A stretch of 64,000 nucleotides of DNA. Origin: Pseudoflavonifractor_A sp022772585. Its GTDB lineage: Bacteria > Bacillota > Clostridia > Oscillospirales > Oscillospiraceae. The notes beneath the pieces were generated by a model, which ran no database searches, was not told the origin of the DNA, and saw nothing but the letters and a program-made list of their open reading frames with translations. This document shows, piece by piece, positions 14,596 through 23,830 of the stretch. How positions within the stretch are numbered: the first letter of the stretch is position 1; the number at the start of each line of letters is the position of its first letter. The stretch is from positions 72,430 to 136,429 of the forward strand of contig NZ_JBQHUB010000005.1 in assembly GCF_052065415.1 (NCBI RefSeq), given 5' to 3'. The translations under genes were made by a program, and so were the position numbers.

Positions 14596-15177
14596 ATGGA
14601 ATTCACCCGCGAGCAGGCCGTCGCCCTGCTGAAGGAATACAATCAGGAGCCCTTTCACCTCCGCCACGCCTTCACTGTGGAGGCCGTGATGGACTGGTAC
14701 GCCCATGAACTGGGCTACGGGGATGAGGCCCTTTTCTGGAGCAACGTGGGCCTGCTCCACGACATCGACTTTGAGCGCTGGCCCGAGGAGCACTGCGTCA
14801 AGGCCCGTGAGCTGCTGGAGGCTGCCGGCGCTGAGCCCGCCCTGGTGCGGGCGGTGGTGTGCCACGGCTGGGGCCTCACCGGCGCCGACGCGGCCCCTGA
14901 GCACGAGATGGAAAAGGTCCTCTTCGCCAGCGACGAGCTCACCGGCCTCATTGGGGCCGCCGCCCTCATGCGCCCCTCCAGGAGCGTGCAGGACATGGAG
15001 CTCTCCAGCCTGAAGAAGAAGTTCAAGGACAAGAAGTTCGCCGCCGGCTGCTCCCGGGACGTGATCCGCCAGGGCGCCGAACTGCTGGGCTGGGAGCTGG
15101 ATACCCTGCTGGACCGCACCCTTCAGGCCATGAAGGCCAGGGAGGCCCATATCGAGGCCCTCTGCGCCGGTCTCTGA
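14596..15177 (+). CDS. HD-domain phosphohydrolase
   Basis: 193 aa, ATG with AAAGGAG upstream. Residues ~20-120 carry the HD metal set: His21/His24 (FHLRHAF), His55-Asp56 (LLHDIDFE), a His in VVCHGWG and an Asp in ASDELTG. This matches HDIG-type hydrolases of uncharacterised substrate, which include nucleotidases and phosphodiesterases. Monocistronic, ended by a strong GC-rich terminator. Substrate unknown. Confidence 0.85.
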   Translation: MEFTREQAVALLKEYNQEPFHLRHAFTVEAVMDWYAHELGYGDEALFWSNVGLLHDIDFERWPEEHCVKARELLEAAGAEPALVRAVVCHGWGLTGADAAPEHEMEKVLFASDELTGLIGAAALMRPSRSVQDMELSSLKKKFKDKKFAAGCSRDVIRQGAELLGWELDTLLDRTLQAMKAREAHIEALCAGL

Positions 15178-15186
15178 GCCGCCGCG

Positions 15187-15221
15187 AGGCCCGGCCGCGC
15201 CTGCGCGCGGCCGGGCCTTTT
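15187..15221 (+). terminator. Terminator of the HD hydrolase gene
   Basis: 14-bp stem AGGCCCGGCCGCGC / GCGCGGCCGGGCCT followed by T residues. Confidence 0.85.
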
Positions 15222-15288
15222 CTGTCTGCCGCAATGTCCCCGCTCGTCTTTTTAATGAAAGTTTAATACGTCCTCACCCTCCTTTCCG

Positions 15289-15317
15289 TTGCTTTTTACC
15301 CGAAATAAGGCTATACT
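15289..15317 (+). promoter_or_regulatory. SigA-type promoter
   Basis: TTGCTT (15289-15294), 17-bp spacer, TATACT (15312-15317), ~55 nt upstream of the membrane-protein start. Confidence 0.65.
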
Positions 15318-15372
15318 AGAGACAGTCTCCGGACAATACACCGGGACGGATATCTGTAAAGGAGAATGCACT

Positions 15373-17115
15373 TTGAGCCATTCTGCAAACGGCAAAAAAC
15401 GCCGCATGCCCCAGAGCAAGCTGGGGAAGGTCCTGCTGAATTTGGCCATCACGCTTCTGGTGGGCTGCGCCTATTTCTATGTATCCCTTCCCGCGCTCAA
15501 CCTCCAGTCCGGCGATTTCTACAGCTTCATCGCCCTGCTGTGTATCGTCTATGTGGTGTGCGCCCTCATTACCTCGGGCTTCAACCTGGACCTGGACGCC
15601 TCCGCTACCCACAAGGACCATCTGAAGGAGTACTTCCGCTTTATCAAGAGCCAGTGCCTGCCGGTGGGCCTGCTTTTCCTGCTGCTCATCGTGGTGGCCG
15701 TCATCGGCCAGGTGATCTCGCTGCCCATCTTCCGGGCGGCGTCCTACCGGGACCTGCTCACCGTGGAGAACGGCACCTTCTCTACCGACATCTCCGAGAT
15801 CTCCTTCAACGAGATCCCCACCCTGGACCGGGATTCCGCCGAGTATCTGGGCGACCGCCAGATGGGCACCCTCAGCGACATGGTGAGCCAGTTTGAGTTC
15901 TCCAATGACTCCACCCAGATCAACTACCAGGGCCGGCCCGTCCGGGTGGCCCCCATCGACTACGCCGACCTCATCAAGTGGTTCACCAACCGTTCCCAGG
16001 GCCTGCCCGCTTACGTGGTGGTGGACATGGTCACGCAGGAGGCCAAGGTGGTCCGTCTGGACGAAGGGATGAAGTACTCCTTCTCCGAGCCTCTCAACCG
16101 CAACATCCTCCGCCACCTCCGCTTCCACTACCCCACCTACATGTTTGAGACCCCCCAGTTTGAGATCGACGAGGATGGTCATCCCTACTGGATCGCCCCC
16201 CGTATCGTCAAGACCATCGGCCTGTTCGGCGGCGTGGACATCAGGGGCGCCGTCCTGGTGGACGCCGTCACCGGCGAGTGCCAGTATTATGAGGAGGTCC
16301 CCACCTGGGTGGACAATCTGTACACCCCCTACCTCATCATGCAGCAGTACAATTACCACGGCACCCTGGTCAACGGCTTTATCAACTCCATCTTCGGCCA
16401 GCGGGATGTGACGGTGGTCACTGAGGGCTATAACTACATCGCCCTCAACGATGACGTGTATATGTACACCGGCGTGACCTCCATCAACTCCGACCAGTCC
16501 AATCTGGGCTTTCTGCTCAGCAACCAGCGCACCAAGGAGACCAAATTCTACACCGCCCCCGGCGCCACCGAGGAGGCCGCCAAGAAGTCGGCCCAGGGCG
16601 TGGTCCAGGACCTGGGCTATGTGGCCACCTTCCCCCTGCTGCTGAACATCGCCGACGAGCCCACCTACTTCATCCCCCTGAAGGACGCCACCAACCTGGT
16701 CAAGACCTACGCCATGGTCAACGTGGCCCAGTACCAGGTGGTGGCCACCGGGGCCACCGTTTCCGAGTGTGAGCAGAAGTATATTCAGATGCTGGCCCAG
16801 AAGGGCATCACCACCCAGGAGGCCCTGCCCCAGACCGAGGCCGGCGGCGTCATCGCCGAGATCCGCTCCGCCGTGATGGACGGCAACACCTACTACTTCC
16901 TCCGCCTTACCGGCGAGGACGTGTTTTACTCGGTGTCCGCCAGGGAAAACCCCATCGCCGTCACCCTGAACGTGGGCGACCGGGTCACCATCTCCCACGA
17001 GGTAGCCCCCGACGAGCCGGTCTCCATCCTGTCGGGCACCACCGTCACCCTGGACCGGAAGGCCGCTCCGGCCCCTGCGCCCACTCCCGCCGTCTCCACC
17101 CTGCCCGCGGCCTGA
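15373..17115 (+). CDS. Membrane-anchored protein with large extracytoplasmic domain
   Basis: 580 aa from a TTG at 15373 (AAAGGAG, 8-nt spacing). Earlier in-frame starts would lie within or upstream of the promoter's transcription start. N-terminus is basic (SHSANGKKRR), then two or three transmembrane helices (LLNLAITLLVGCAYFYVSLP; FIALLCIVYVVCALI; VGLLFLLLIVVAVIGQVISL) up to residue ~125. The ~450-residue remainder is soluble and probably exported, ending in a Pro/Ala tail. I do not recognise a domain name. Length, layout and isolation suggest a structural or sensor envelope protein; that is a guess. Confidence 0.75.
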   Translation: MSHSANGKKRRMPQSKLGKVLLNLAITLLVGCAYFYVSLPALNLQSGDFYSFIALLCIVYVVCALITSGFNLDLDASATHKDHLKEYFRFIKSQCLPVGLLFLLLIVVAVIGQVISLPIFRAASYRDLLTVENGTFSTDISEISFNEIPTLDRDSAEYLGDRQMGTLSDMVSQFEFSNDSTQINYQGRPVRVAPIDYADLIKWFTNRSQGLPAYVVVDMVTQEAKVVRLDEGMKYSFSEPLNRNILRHLRFHYPTYMFETPQFEIDEDGHPYWIAPRIVKTIGLFGGVDIRGAVLVDAVTGECQYYEEVPTWVDNLYTPYLIMQQYNYHGTLVNGFINSIFGQRDVTVVTEGYNYIALNDDVYMYTGVTSINSDQSNLGFLLSNQRTKETKFYTAPGATEEAAKKSAQGVVQDLGYVATFPLLLNIADEPTYFIPLKDATNLVKTYAMVNVAQYQVVATGATVSECEQKYIQMLAQKGITTQEALPQTEAGGVIAEIRSAVMDGNTYYFLRLTGEDVFYSVSARENPIAVTLNVGDRVTISHEVAPDEPVSILSGTTVTLDRKAAPAPAPTPAVSTLPAA

Positions 17116-17141
17116 CGGCCCGGCATCCCTCAAAATACAAG

Positions 17142-17175
17142 GATCCCCGGTCCGCCGTTTGGCGGACCGGGGATC
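17142..17175. terminator. Terminator between convergent genes
   Basis: Perfect 15-bp stem GATCCCCGGTCCGCC / GGCGGACCGGGGATC with GTTT loop, between the membrane protein and the convergent PBP gene. The stem is very strong; T tracts are short on both sides. Confidence 0.75.
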
Positions 17176-17188
17176 TTCACGTTGTGGA

Positions 17189-18562
17189 TCAGTATCCGTT
17201 GACCAGGGCGTCCAGCACCCTGGCGGCCACGTTTCCGGCTGCGTCGGCGCCGCTGCCGCCCTCCTCCACCAGGACCACAAAGGCGTAGGGCGCGTCCTCA
17301 TTCCGCAGAAACCCGGTGAACCAGGCGTTGGGGGCCTTGCCGCCGCCCACCTCGCCGGTGCCCGACTTGGCGCACAGATCCATGTTGGGGAAGCGGTGGG
17401 CGCCGTAGGTCTCGGTGACATTGCGTGCCATCATATCGGCCAGAGTCTCCGCCGTATCACTGTCGATGAGCCGGCCGGTCTGATGCTTCAGGTACACCGA
17501 GCCGGGCAGGCCCAGGGGCGTGACAGTCTTGAGCACCAGCTGAGGCACCGCCGCCTTTCCGCCGTTGGCGATGGCTCCCATCCACACCATCATGGCGCAG
17601 GGATTCACCGCGTCGCTGTACTGGCCCACCCCGGCCCAGCCCTGCTGGTTGACACTGGCGCCGCTCAGGTCGAAGCGGCCCGCCGCCGTGGGGATGCCGC
17701 TGACCGTATAGCGCCCGGTGAGCCCCGCCTGATCGGCGTATTTCTCCATGGTATCAGCCCCCAGCTCTGCCGCCAGCTGGGCGAACACGCCGTTGCAGGA
17801 ATTGGCCAGCGCGCCGCAGATGTCCATCTCTCCGTGGGCACGGGGGCAGGTCACCGTGCCGTCCCCCACCTGGGTGGAGCCGGTGCAGGTGAAGTGCCGC
17901 TCAAAAAGGTCGGGCAGGTTCTCGATGGCGGCGGTGAGGGTCACCGTCTTGAAGGTGGAGCCGGGCACGAAGCTCCCGGACAGGAAACGGTTGAGGTAGA
18001 CGCCCTCATACCGCTCGTCCCCCTCCTGAATATCCGGCGGGTCCAGCGGATCGAAGGTGGGGGTGGACACCATGCACAGCACCTCGCCGGTCTTGTAATT
18101 GTAGACCCCAACCGCCCCCTTCCGGCCTCCCAAAGCCTCGTAGGCGATGTAGTTATAGCGGGCGTCCAGGGTCAGATAGAGGTCGTTGCCCTCCCCCATG
18201 GGGCTGTAAGCTCCGGTGAGCAGATTGTAGCCCGAGAGCTTGTCGGCAAAGGCCACCAGTGCCCCGGTACCGATATTGCCCGCCGGGTCCCCCACCGCGT
18301 GGAGGGTGGCCTTGCGGACAGTGGCCCCGTCGTAATAGCGGCGCTCCCCATTCTCATCGGCCCAGGAGAGCACATCTCCGTCCCGGTCCAGCACCCGGCC
18401 CACCGAGAGCTGGCCCTTGCTGTTGTAGAGGTGGCGGTTGGCCGCGAAGCCCGCCCACCGTCCGCCGCTGACCACGAAGCGGACGCAGAACAGTCCCAGC
18501 CCCAGCAGCAGCGCCAGGGCCAGCAGCAGGCAGACCACCGCCCGTTTTTCGATCTTTTTCAT
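17189..18562 (-). CDS. Class B penicillin-binding protein (transpeptidase)
   Basis: 457 aa. One N-terminal membrane anchor (LLLALALLLGLGLFCVRFVV), then a short PBP dimer-like region containing GRVLDRDGDVL, then the transpeptidase with all three active motifs: SxxK at Ser202-Lys205 (PGSTFKT), SxN at Ser255-Asn257 (ANSCNG) and KSG at 399-401 (AKSGTGEV). It crosslinks peptidoglycan with a partner SEDS glycosyltransferase. The start ATG overlaps the stop of the upstream FHA-RodA gene by 4 nt (ATGA), so the pair is translationally coupled, matching the usual SEDS-bPBP pairing. Shorter than typical FtsI/PBP2 (550-700 aa); similar to M. tuberculosis PbpA-type proteins. Confidence 0.9.
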   Translation of the reverse strand: MKKIEKRAVVCLLLALALLLGLGLFCVRFVVSGGRWAGFAANRHLYNSKGQLSVGRVLDRDGDVLSWADENGERRYYDGATVRKATLHAVGDPAGNIGTGALVAFADKLSGYNLLTGAYSPMGEGNDLYLTLDARYNYIAYEALGGRKGAVGVYNYKTGEVLCMVSTPTFDPLDPPDIQEGDERYEGVYLNRFLSGSFVPGSTFKTVTLTAAIENLPDLFERHFTCTGSTQVGDGTVTCPRAHGEMDICGALANSCNGVFAQLAAELGADTMEKYADQAGLTGRYTVSGIPTAAGRFDLSGASVNQQGWAGVGQYSDAVNPCAMMVWMGAIANGGKAAVPQLVLKTVTPLGLPGSVYLKHQTGRLIDSDTAETLADMMARNVTETYGAHRFPNMDLCAKSGTGEVGGGKAPNAWFTGFLRNEDAPYAFVVLVEEGGSGADAAGNVAARVLDALVNGY

Positions 18563-20385
18563 GGCTCCTCCTCCCGGCCCGTATCAAAGTCAAATCCGGG
18601 CTTCTCCGCCGGACGGCGGGCCAGCCGCTCTTCGTCCGCCCGCTCCTTCCGCCGGTTGGGCAGCCGGATGGCAAAGCTGGCGTTCTGGCGGGTATCCGTG
18701 GCCTTCAGGAAGGCCAGCAGCCCCCAGGAGGACAGCATGGAGGACCCGCCGTTGGACACAAAGGGGAAGGTCACGCCGGTAAGGGGCAGGATGTCCACCG
18801 CACCCAGCACGTTGAGGCAGGTCTGGAACACCATCATGGAGGTGGCGGCGCAGGCGGCGATGGTATAGAAGCTGGACCGCCCCGCCCGGCAGCACCGCAC
18901 CGCAAAGACCGCCAGGGTCAGGATGCAGCACACCGCCAGCACGGCGATGATGAGCCCCCACTCCTCACAGAGCATGCCGAACACCAGGTCGGTGTCGGCG
19001 GCGGGCACCCGGTGAAGCCAGCCCCGCCCCGCGCCCACGCCCACCAGGCCGCCGGAGGCGGCCGCCGACATGGTGCGGGTCTGCTGAAAGCCCCCGTCGC
19101 TGGCATACTGCCAGGCGTGGCCCCAGGTGGCGAAGCGCCGCAGGATATAGGGCTTGACCGACAGGATGACCAGCACGCCGAACACCGCCGCGCCGCAGAT
19201 GAGGGCCAGGGTGGCAAAGTCGCCGGAGCGGAGGTAGGCGATGACCAGAAAGGTGATAAAGAAGATGGCCGCCGTGCCGAAGTCGCTCATCAGGGCCAGG
19301 CAGCCCATGCACACGCCGGTGAGTAGGATGAAGAGCCCCAGGTTCCGCTTGCGGAAGAGCCGCTCCAGAGTGGCGGCGCCGGCGAAAATATAGCAGATCT
19401 TGGCCACCTCGGAGGGCTGGAAGGAGATCCCGCCGATGCTGATCCAGTTGGCCGCGCCGTACTTCACCTGTCCGGCCACCAGGGAGAGCCCCAGCAGGCA
19501 GATGGCCCCCGCCGCCATGAGCCAGCGGATTTTCTTGACCCGGTCCAGATCCCGCAGAAAGACCCCCAGCACCAGGAAGAGGATCAGTCCCAGCACCATG
19601 GCGGCCAGCTGCTTGAAGAGCGCGTGGGGAGCCGACGAGGCAGTCACTGCCAGAGAGAGGGTGCACAGAAAGAAGGCGATGACCTCCATCTCAAAGCCTA
19701 CCCGGCGCAACGCCCGCAGGGCAAGAAAGTGGGTCCACATCACCCCGGTGAGACACAGAAAGGAAAGAAGCAGCGGCGCACCGGCCTCCTCCCCCGCCGC
19801 CGCGATGAGCTGCATCGCAGTCAGGACCTGGAACACCGTGAGCAGGACCAGCGCTCCCCAGGGCGACGCGGGCCGCTCCACCGCCCGGCGGCGGCGCCGC
19901 CAGTCCTCCCGCTCCTCCAGGGACACCGGCAGCAGCACGGTCTCCACCCCGGCCAGACCCAGCACATCGCCGAAGGCCACCGGGGCGCTCCCGTCCACCG
20001 GCGTGCCGTTCACCGTCACGCCCCCCTTGGAGTCCAGATCGTACACAGTCCAGCGGTCATCCTCGCCCCGGATGAGGGCGGCGTGCTGCCGGGAGACCAC
20101 CGGATAATTGAGCACCACGTCGGCCGCCCTGCCCCGGCCCAGAATGTTCTCCCAGTGGGTCAGAGGCTCGCTGGCGCCGTTGGGTAATGTCAGATAGGCC
20201 CAGACCTCCGGCATATGAGGCACCTTCAGCAGGGACCGGATGGCCCCCGTCAGGATCATCAGCGCCAATATGGGAAAGAGAAATCGGACGATGGACGTAT
20301 ACCAGGCGGCTGCCACCGGGTACTCCGCCGGCAGTGCCAGGAGCCGGTGCAGAAAAGCCCCGGGCTGAGTCAGAAGCGCCTGCAT
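18559..20385 (-). CDS. FtsW/RodA/SpoVE-family SEDS glycosyltransferase with N-terminal FHA domain
   Basis: 608 aa. A first membrane helix (~30-50) is followed by a cytosolic FHA domain at ~62-150 with the phosphothreonine-binding signature (GRG at 83-85, SRQH at 98-101, N127 in TVNG). Then about ten transmembrane segments of a SEDS enzyme: SFQPSEVAKICY, MSDFGTAAIF, and PFVSNGGSSML near the end. SEDS proteins polymerise lipid II into glycan strands. The FHA domain implies control by a Ser/Thr kinase, as FhaA/FhaB work with RodA/PbpA in actinobacteria, but here in a single chain. No kinase gene lies in this window. Confidence 0.9.
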   Translation of the reverse strand: MQALLTQPGAFLHRLLALPAEYPVAAAWYTSIVRFLFPILALMILTGAIRSLLKVPHMPEVWAYLTLPNGASEPLTHWENILGRGRAADVVLNYPVVSRQHAALIRGEDDRWTVYDLDSKGGVTVNGTPVDGSAPVAFGDVLGLAGVETVLLPVSLEEREDWRRRRRAVERPASPWGALVLLTVFQVLTAMQLIAAAGEEAGAPLLLSFLCLTGVMWTHFLALRALRRVGFEMEVIAFFLCTLSLAVTASSAPHALFKQLAAMVLGLILFLVLGVFLRDLDRVKKIRWLMAAGAICLLGLSLVAGQVKYGAANWISIGGISFQPSEVAKICYIFAGAATLERLFRKRNLGLFILLTGVCMGCLALMSDFGTAAIFFITFLVIAYLRSGDFATLALICGAAVFGVLVILSVKPYILRRFATWGHAWQYASDGGFQQTRTMSAAASGGLVGVGAGRGWLHRVPAADTDLVFGMLCEEWGLIIAVLAVCCILTLAVFAVRCCRAGRSSFYTIAACAATSMMVFQTCLNVLGAVDILPLTGVTFPFVSNGGSSMLSSWGLLAFLKATDTRQNASFAIRLPNRRKERADEERLARRPAEKPGFDFDTGREEEP

Positions 20386-20569
20386 GGCATCTCCTCCTTA
20401 TTACAATTTCATCCCGCTGCGCGGATAGGGCCTTCCGTCCCATTCCCGCATTTTGCAGTTCAAGTATAACACAGTTTCAAAATGGCGCAAGCGCAGGTTG
20501 TCGGGTATGACTGGAACACCTGTTAAACTTTTCTGATATTTGGCGTTCCGTATTATTCAAAAAAACAAG

Positions 20570-20597
20570 TTGACTTTTTGGAAAAATGTATTATACT
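20570..20597 (+). promoter_or_regulatory. gcv: Promoter of the glycine-cleavage operon
   Basis: TTGACT (20570-20575), 16-bp spacer, TATACT (20592-20597). Transcription would begin near 20604, about 55 nt before the riboswitch. Confidence 0.65.
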
Positions 20598-20659
20598 CAT
20601 GGGTATAAAGAAAAACTCGCAAGTACACCCTGCAATTCATAGAAAAAATCAATATTGCC

Positions 20660-20835
20660 CGGATGACACAGTCGAGAGAGTGTGATACTTCACCGCCGAA
20701 GGGGAAAGCGAGAAAATCTCTCAGGCAAAAGGATCGGCTGCCGACGGAGCTCTGGAAAGCGGACGGTCTTTCCGCCCGCGCCGACGATGCAACTCTGAAT
20801 TTTATTCAGGGGAAACTTTCAGGTAATGGACAGAG
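20660..20835 (+). ncRNA. Tandem glycine riboswitch
   Basis: Two aptamer units in series carrying conserved glycine-riboswitch strings: first unit CACCGCCGAAGGGGAAAGC and TCTCTCAGGCAAAAGGAT; second unit GCTCTGGAAAGCGGACG, then GGGGAAACTTTCAGGTAATG and GGACAGAG. It is followed directly by a terminator hairpin and lies ~95 nt upstream of gcvT. Glycine binding to such tandem RNAs normally prevents termination and switches on glycine-cleavage genes. Confidence 0.92.
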
Positions 20836-20865
20836 GCGTATAGCATTTCCGCTATGCGCTTTTTT
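20836..20865 (+). terminator. Riboswitch expression-platform terminator
   Basis: GCGTATAGC / GCTATGCGC stem, 6-nt loop, then six T. Directly abuts the second glycine aptamer, so it is the probable ON/OFF element. Confidence 0.85.
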
Positions 20866-20930
20866 CATGGTTTTTGATGACTGCGGGTATATTTTTTGGC
20901 TTTGTGAGTTTATTTTAGGAGGTATGTATC

Positions 20931-22010
<1,080 letters not shown>

Positions 22011-22049
22011 TCCCTTTTCTCTGAGCATGATACCTTTCTGACCGGACCA

Positions 22050-22107
22050 GATCATCCAATTATCCAAATGATCCAACCATCCAAACTATCCCAATATCCA
22101 AAACAAT
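22050..22107 (+). repeat. ATCCAA-rich spacer between gcvT and gcvH
   Basis: Within the 117-bp gcvT-gcvH gap the motif ATCCAA (or a close variant such as ATCCCAA-like TATCCCAATATCCAA) recurs about seven times in ~58 bp. It is low-complexity and unlike the surrounding GC-rich DNA. No hairpin or promoter is obvious. Confidence 0.6.
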
Positions 22108-22127
22108 ACATAAAAGGAGACATTATT

Positions 22128-22508
22128 ATGAACTTCCCCTCTGATCTGCTGTACGCCAAGTCCCACGAGTGGGTCCGCAAGGACGGCGACACCTATGTCA
22201 TCGGCCTGTCCGATTTCGCTCAGGACGAGCTGGGCGATATCGTCTTTGTCAACCTGCCCCAGGAGGGCGACTCCGTCTCCGTGGGCGAGGCTTTTTCCGA
22301 CGTGGAGTCCGTCAAGGCCGTGTCTGACGTGCTCTCCCCTGTCTCCGGCACCGTGGTGGCCGTCAATGAGGAACTGATGGACGATCCCGCCAAGGTCAAT
22401 GCCGACCCCTACGGCGCCTGGTTCGTCAAGGTGGAGAACGTGACCGAGGAGGAGGAGCTGCTGGACGCCGCCGCCTATGAGGCCCACTGCGCTGCCGAGA
22501 AGGAGTAA
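22128..22508 (+). CDS. gcvH: Glycine cleavage system H protein
   Basis: 126 aa from the ATG at 22128 (AAAAGGAG upstream). Contains the lipoyl-attachment segment DVESVKAVSDV with Lys63 as the lipoylated residue, and the C-terminal GAWFVKVE typical of the family. It shuttles the aminomethyl group between P and T proteins and is re-oxidised by the lipoamide dehydrogenase encoded downstream. Confidence 0.97.
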   Translation: MNFPSDLLYAKSHEWVRKDGDTYVIGLSDFAQDELGDIVFVNLPQEGDSVSVGEAFSDVESVKAVSDVLSPVSGTVVAVNEELMDDPAKVNADPYGAWFVKVENVTEEEELLDAAAYEAHCAAEKE

Positions 22509-22513
22509 GATAC

Positions 22514-23830
22514 ATGTCGAGCTATCTGTGTTCTACCCCCGAAGAGCGTCAGGAGATGCTCTCCGAGCTGGGTATGAAATCCATGGATGACCTCTACGCG
22601 GACGTTCCCCGGGAGGTCATGATCCAGGGGCCCCTGGACCTGCCCAATCCCAAGTCCGAGCTGGAGATCCGCCGGACCATGGAGTCCCTGGCCGATCAGA
22701 ACGTGCGCTTCCGCACCATCCTGCGGGGCGCCGGCGCCGAGCGGCACTACATCCCCGCCGCCGTCACCCGCATCACCAGCAACGAGATCCTGGTCACGGC
22801 CTATACCCCCTATCAGGCCGAGGTGAGCCAGGGCATCCTCCAGTCCATCTTTGAGTATCAGACCATGATCTGCGAGCTCACCGGCATGGACGTGTCCAAC
22901 GCCTCCGTGTACGACGGCGGCACCGCCGCCGCCGAGGCCGCCGCCATGTGCCGCGACCGCAAGCGCACCAAGGTCCTGGTCTCCGAGACCGCCCATCCTG
23001 ACGCTGTGGCCGTTATCAAGACCTACTGCTACGGCTCCAACACCGAGGTGGTCATGGTTCCCGCCAAGGACGGCGTCACCGATCTGGACGCCCTGAAGTC
23101 CCTGCTGGCGGACGACTCCGCCTGCTTCTACGTCCAGCAGCCCAACTTCTACGGCATGCTGGAGGACGGCGACGCCCTGGGCGAGGCCGTTCACGCCGCT
23201 GGCGCCAAGTACATTATGGGTGTCAACCCCGCCACCCTGGGCCTGCTCAAGACCCCCCGGGAGTACGGCGCCGATGTGGCCGTTGGCGAGGCCCAGCCCC
23301 TCGGCATGCCCCTGTCCTGGGGCGGCCCCTACCTGGGCTTCATGGCCTGCACCAGCGCCATGATGCGCAAGCTGCCCGGCCGTATCGTAGGCGAGACCAC
23401 CGATGACAAGGGCGAGCGGGCTTTTGTTCTCACCATGCAGGCCCGTGAGCAGCACATCCGCCGGGAGAAGGCCAGCTCCAACATCTGCTCCAACCAGGCC
23501 CTCTGCGCCCTGACCGCTTCGGTCTATCTGGCCGAGATGGGCCCCGCCGGTCTGGCCGAGGTGAGCCAGCAGTGCTACGACAAGGCCCACTATCTGGCCA
23601 GCGAGCTGTGCAGGATCGACGGCGTTGAACTGGTCCACAAGGGCGAGTTCTTCCACGAGTTCGTCACCACCCTGCCCGATGCCGGCCGCGTCCTCAACGT
23701 GCTGGAGGTCAACGGCATCCTGGGCGGCCTGCCCGTCAAGGACGGCGTGCTGTGGTGTGTCACCGAGTTCTGCACCAAGGCCGACCTGGACGAGGCTGTG
23801 GCCATCATCAAGGAGGCGTACGGAGAATGA
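22514..23830 (+). CDS. gcvPA: Glycine dehydrogenase (decarboxylating) subunit 1
   Basis: 438 aa, 5 nt after gcvH. N-terminus MSSYLCSTPEERQEMLSELG and the NASVYDGGTAAAEAA and GRIVGETTDDKGERAFVLT segments are characteristic of the P-protein alpha half, as in two-subunit P-proteins of Firmicutes. It lacks the PLP lysine, which is in subunit 2, and forms a heterotetramer with it. Confidence 0.97.
   Translation: MSSYLCSTPEERQEMLSELGMKSMDDLYADVPREVMIQGPLDLPNPKSELEIRRTMESLADQNVRFRTILRGAGAERHYIPAAVTRITSNEILVTAYTPYQAEVSQGILQSIFEYQTMICELTGMDVSNASVYDGGTAAAEAAAMCRDRKRTKVLVSETAHPDAVAVIKTYCYGSNTEVVMVPAKDGVTDLDALKSLLADDSACFYVQQPNFYGMLEDGDALGEAVHAAGAKYIMGVNPATLGLLKTPREYGADVAVGEAQPLGMPLSWGGPYLGFMACTSAMMRKLPGRIVGETTDDKGERAFVLTMQAREQHIRREKASSNICSNQALCALTASVYLAEMGPAGLAEVSQQCYDKAHYLASELCRIDGVELVHKGEFFHEFVTTLPDAGRVLNVLEVNGILGGLPVKDGVLWCVTEFCTKADLDEAVAIIKEAYGE

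Noticed and set aside
11295..14708. Very long plus-strand open frame (>1100 codons) opposite the radical-SAM, DUF2344 and permease genes
   Set aside because: Gly/Ala/His/Gln-rich antisense translation typical of GC-rich genes; no domain sense, whereas the minus-strand genes have clear family motifs.
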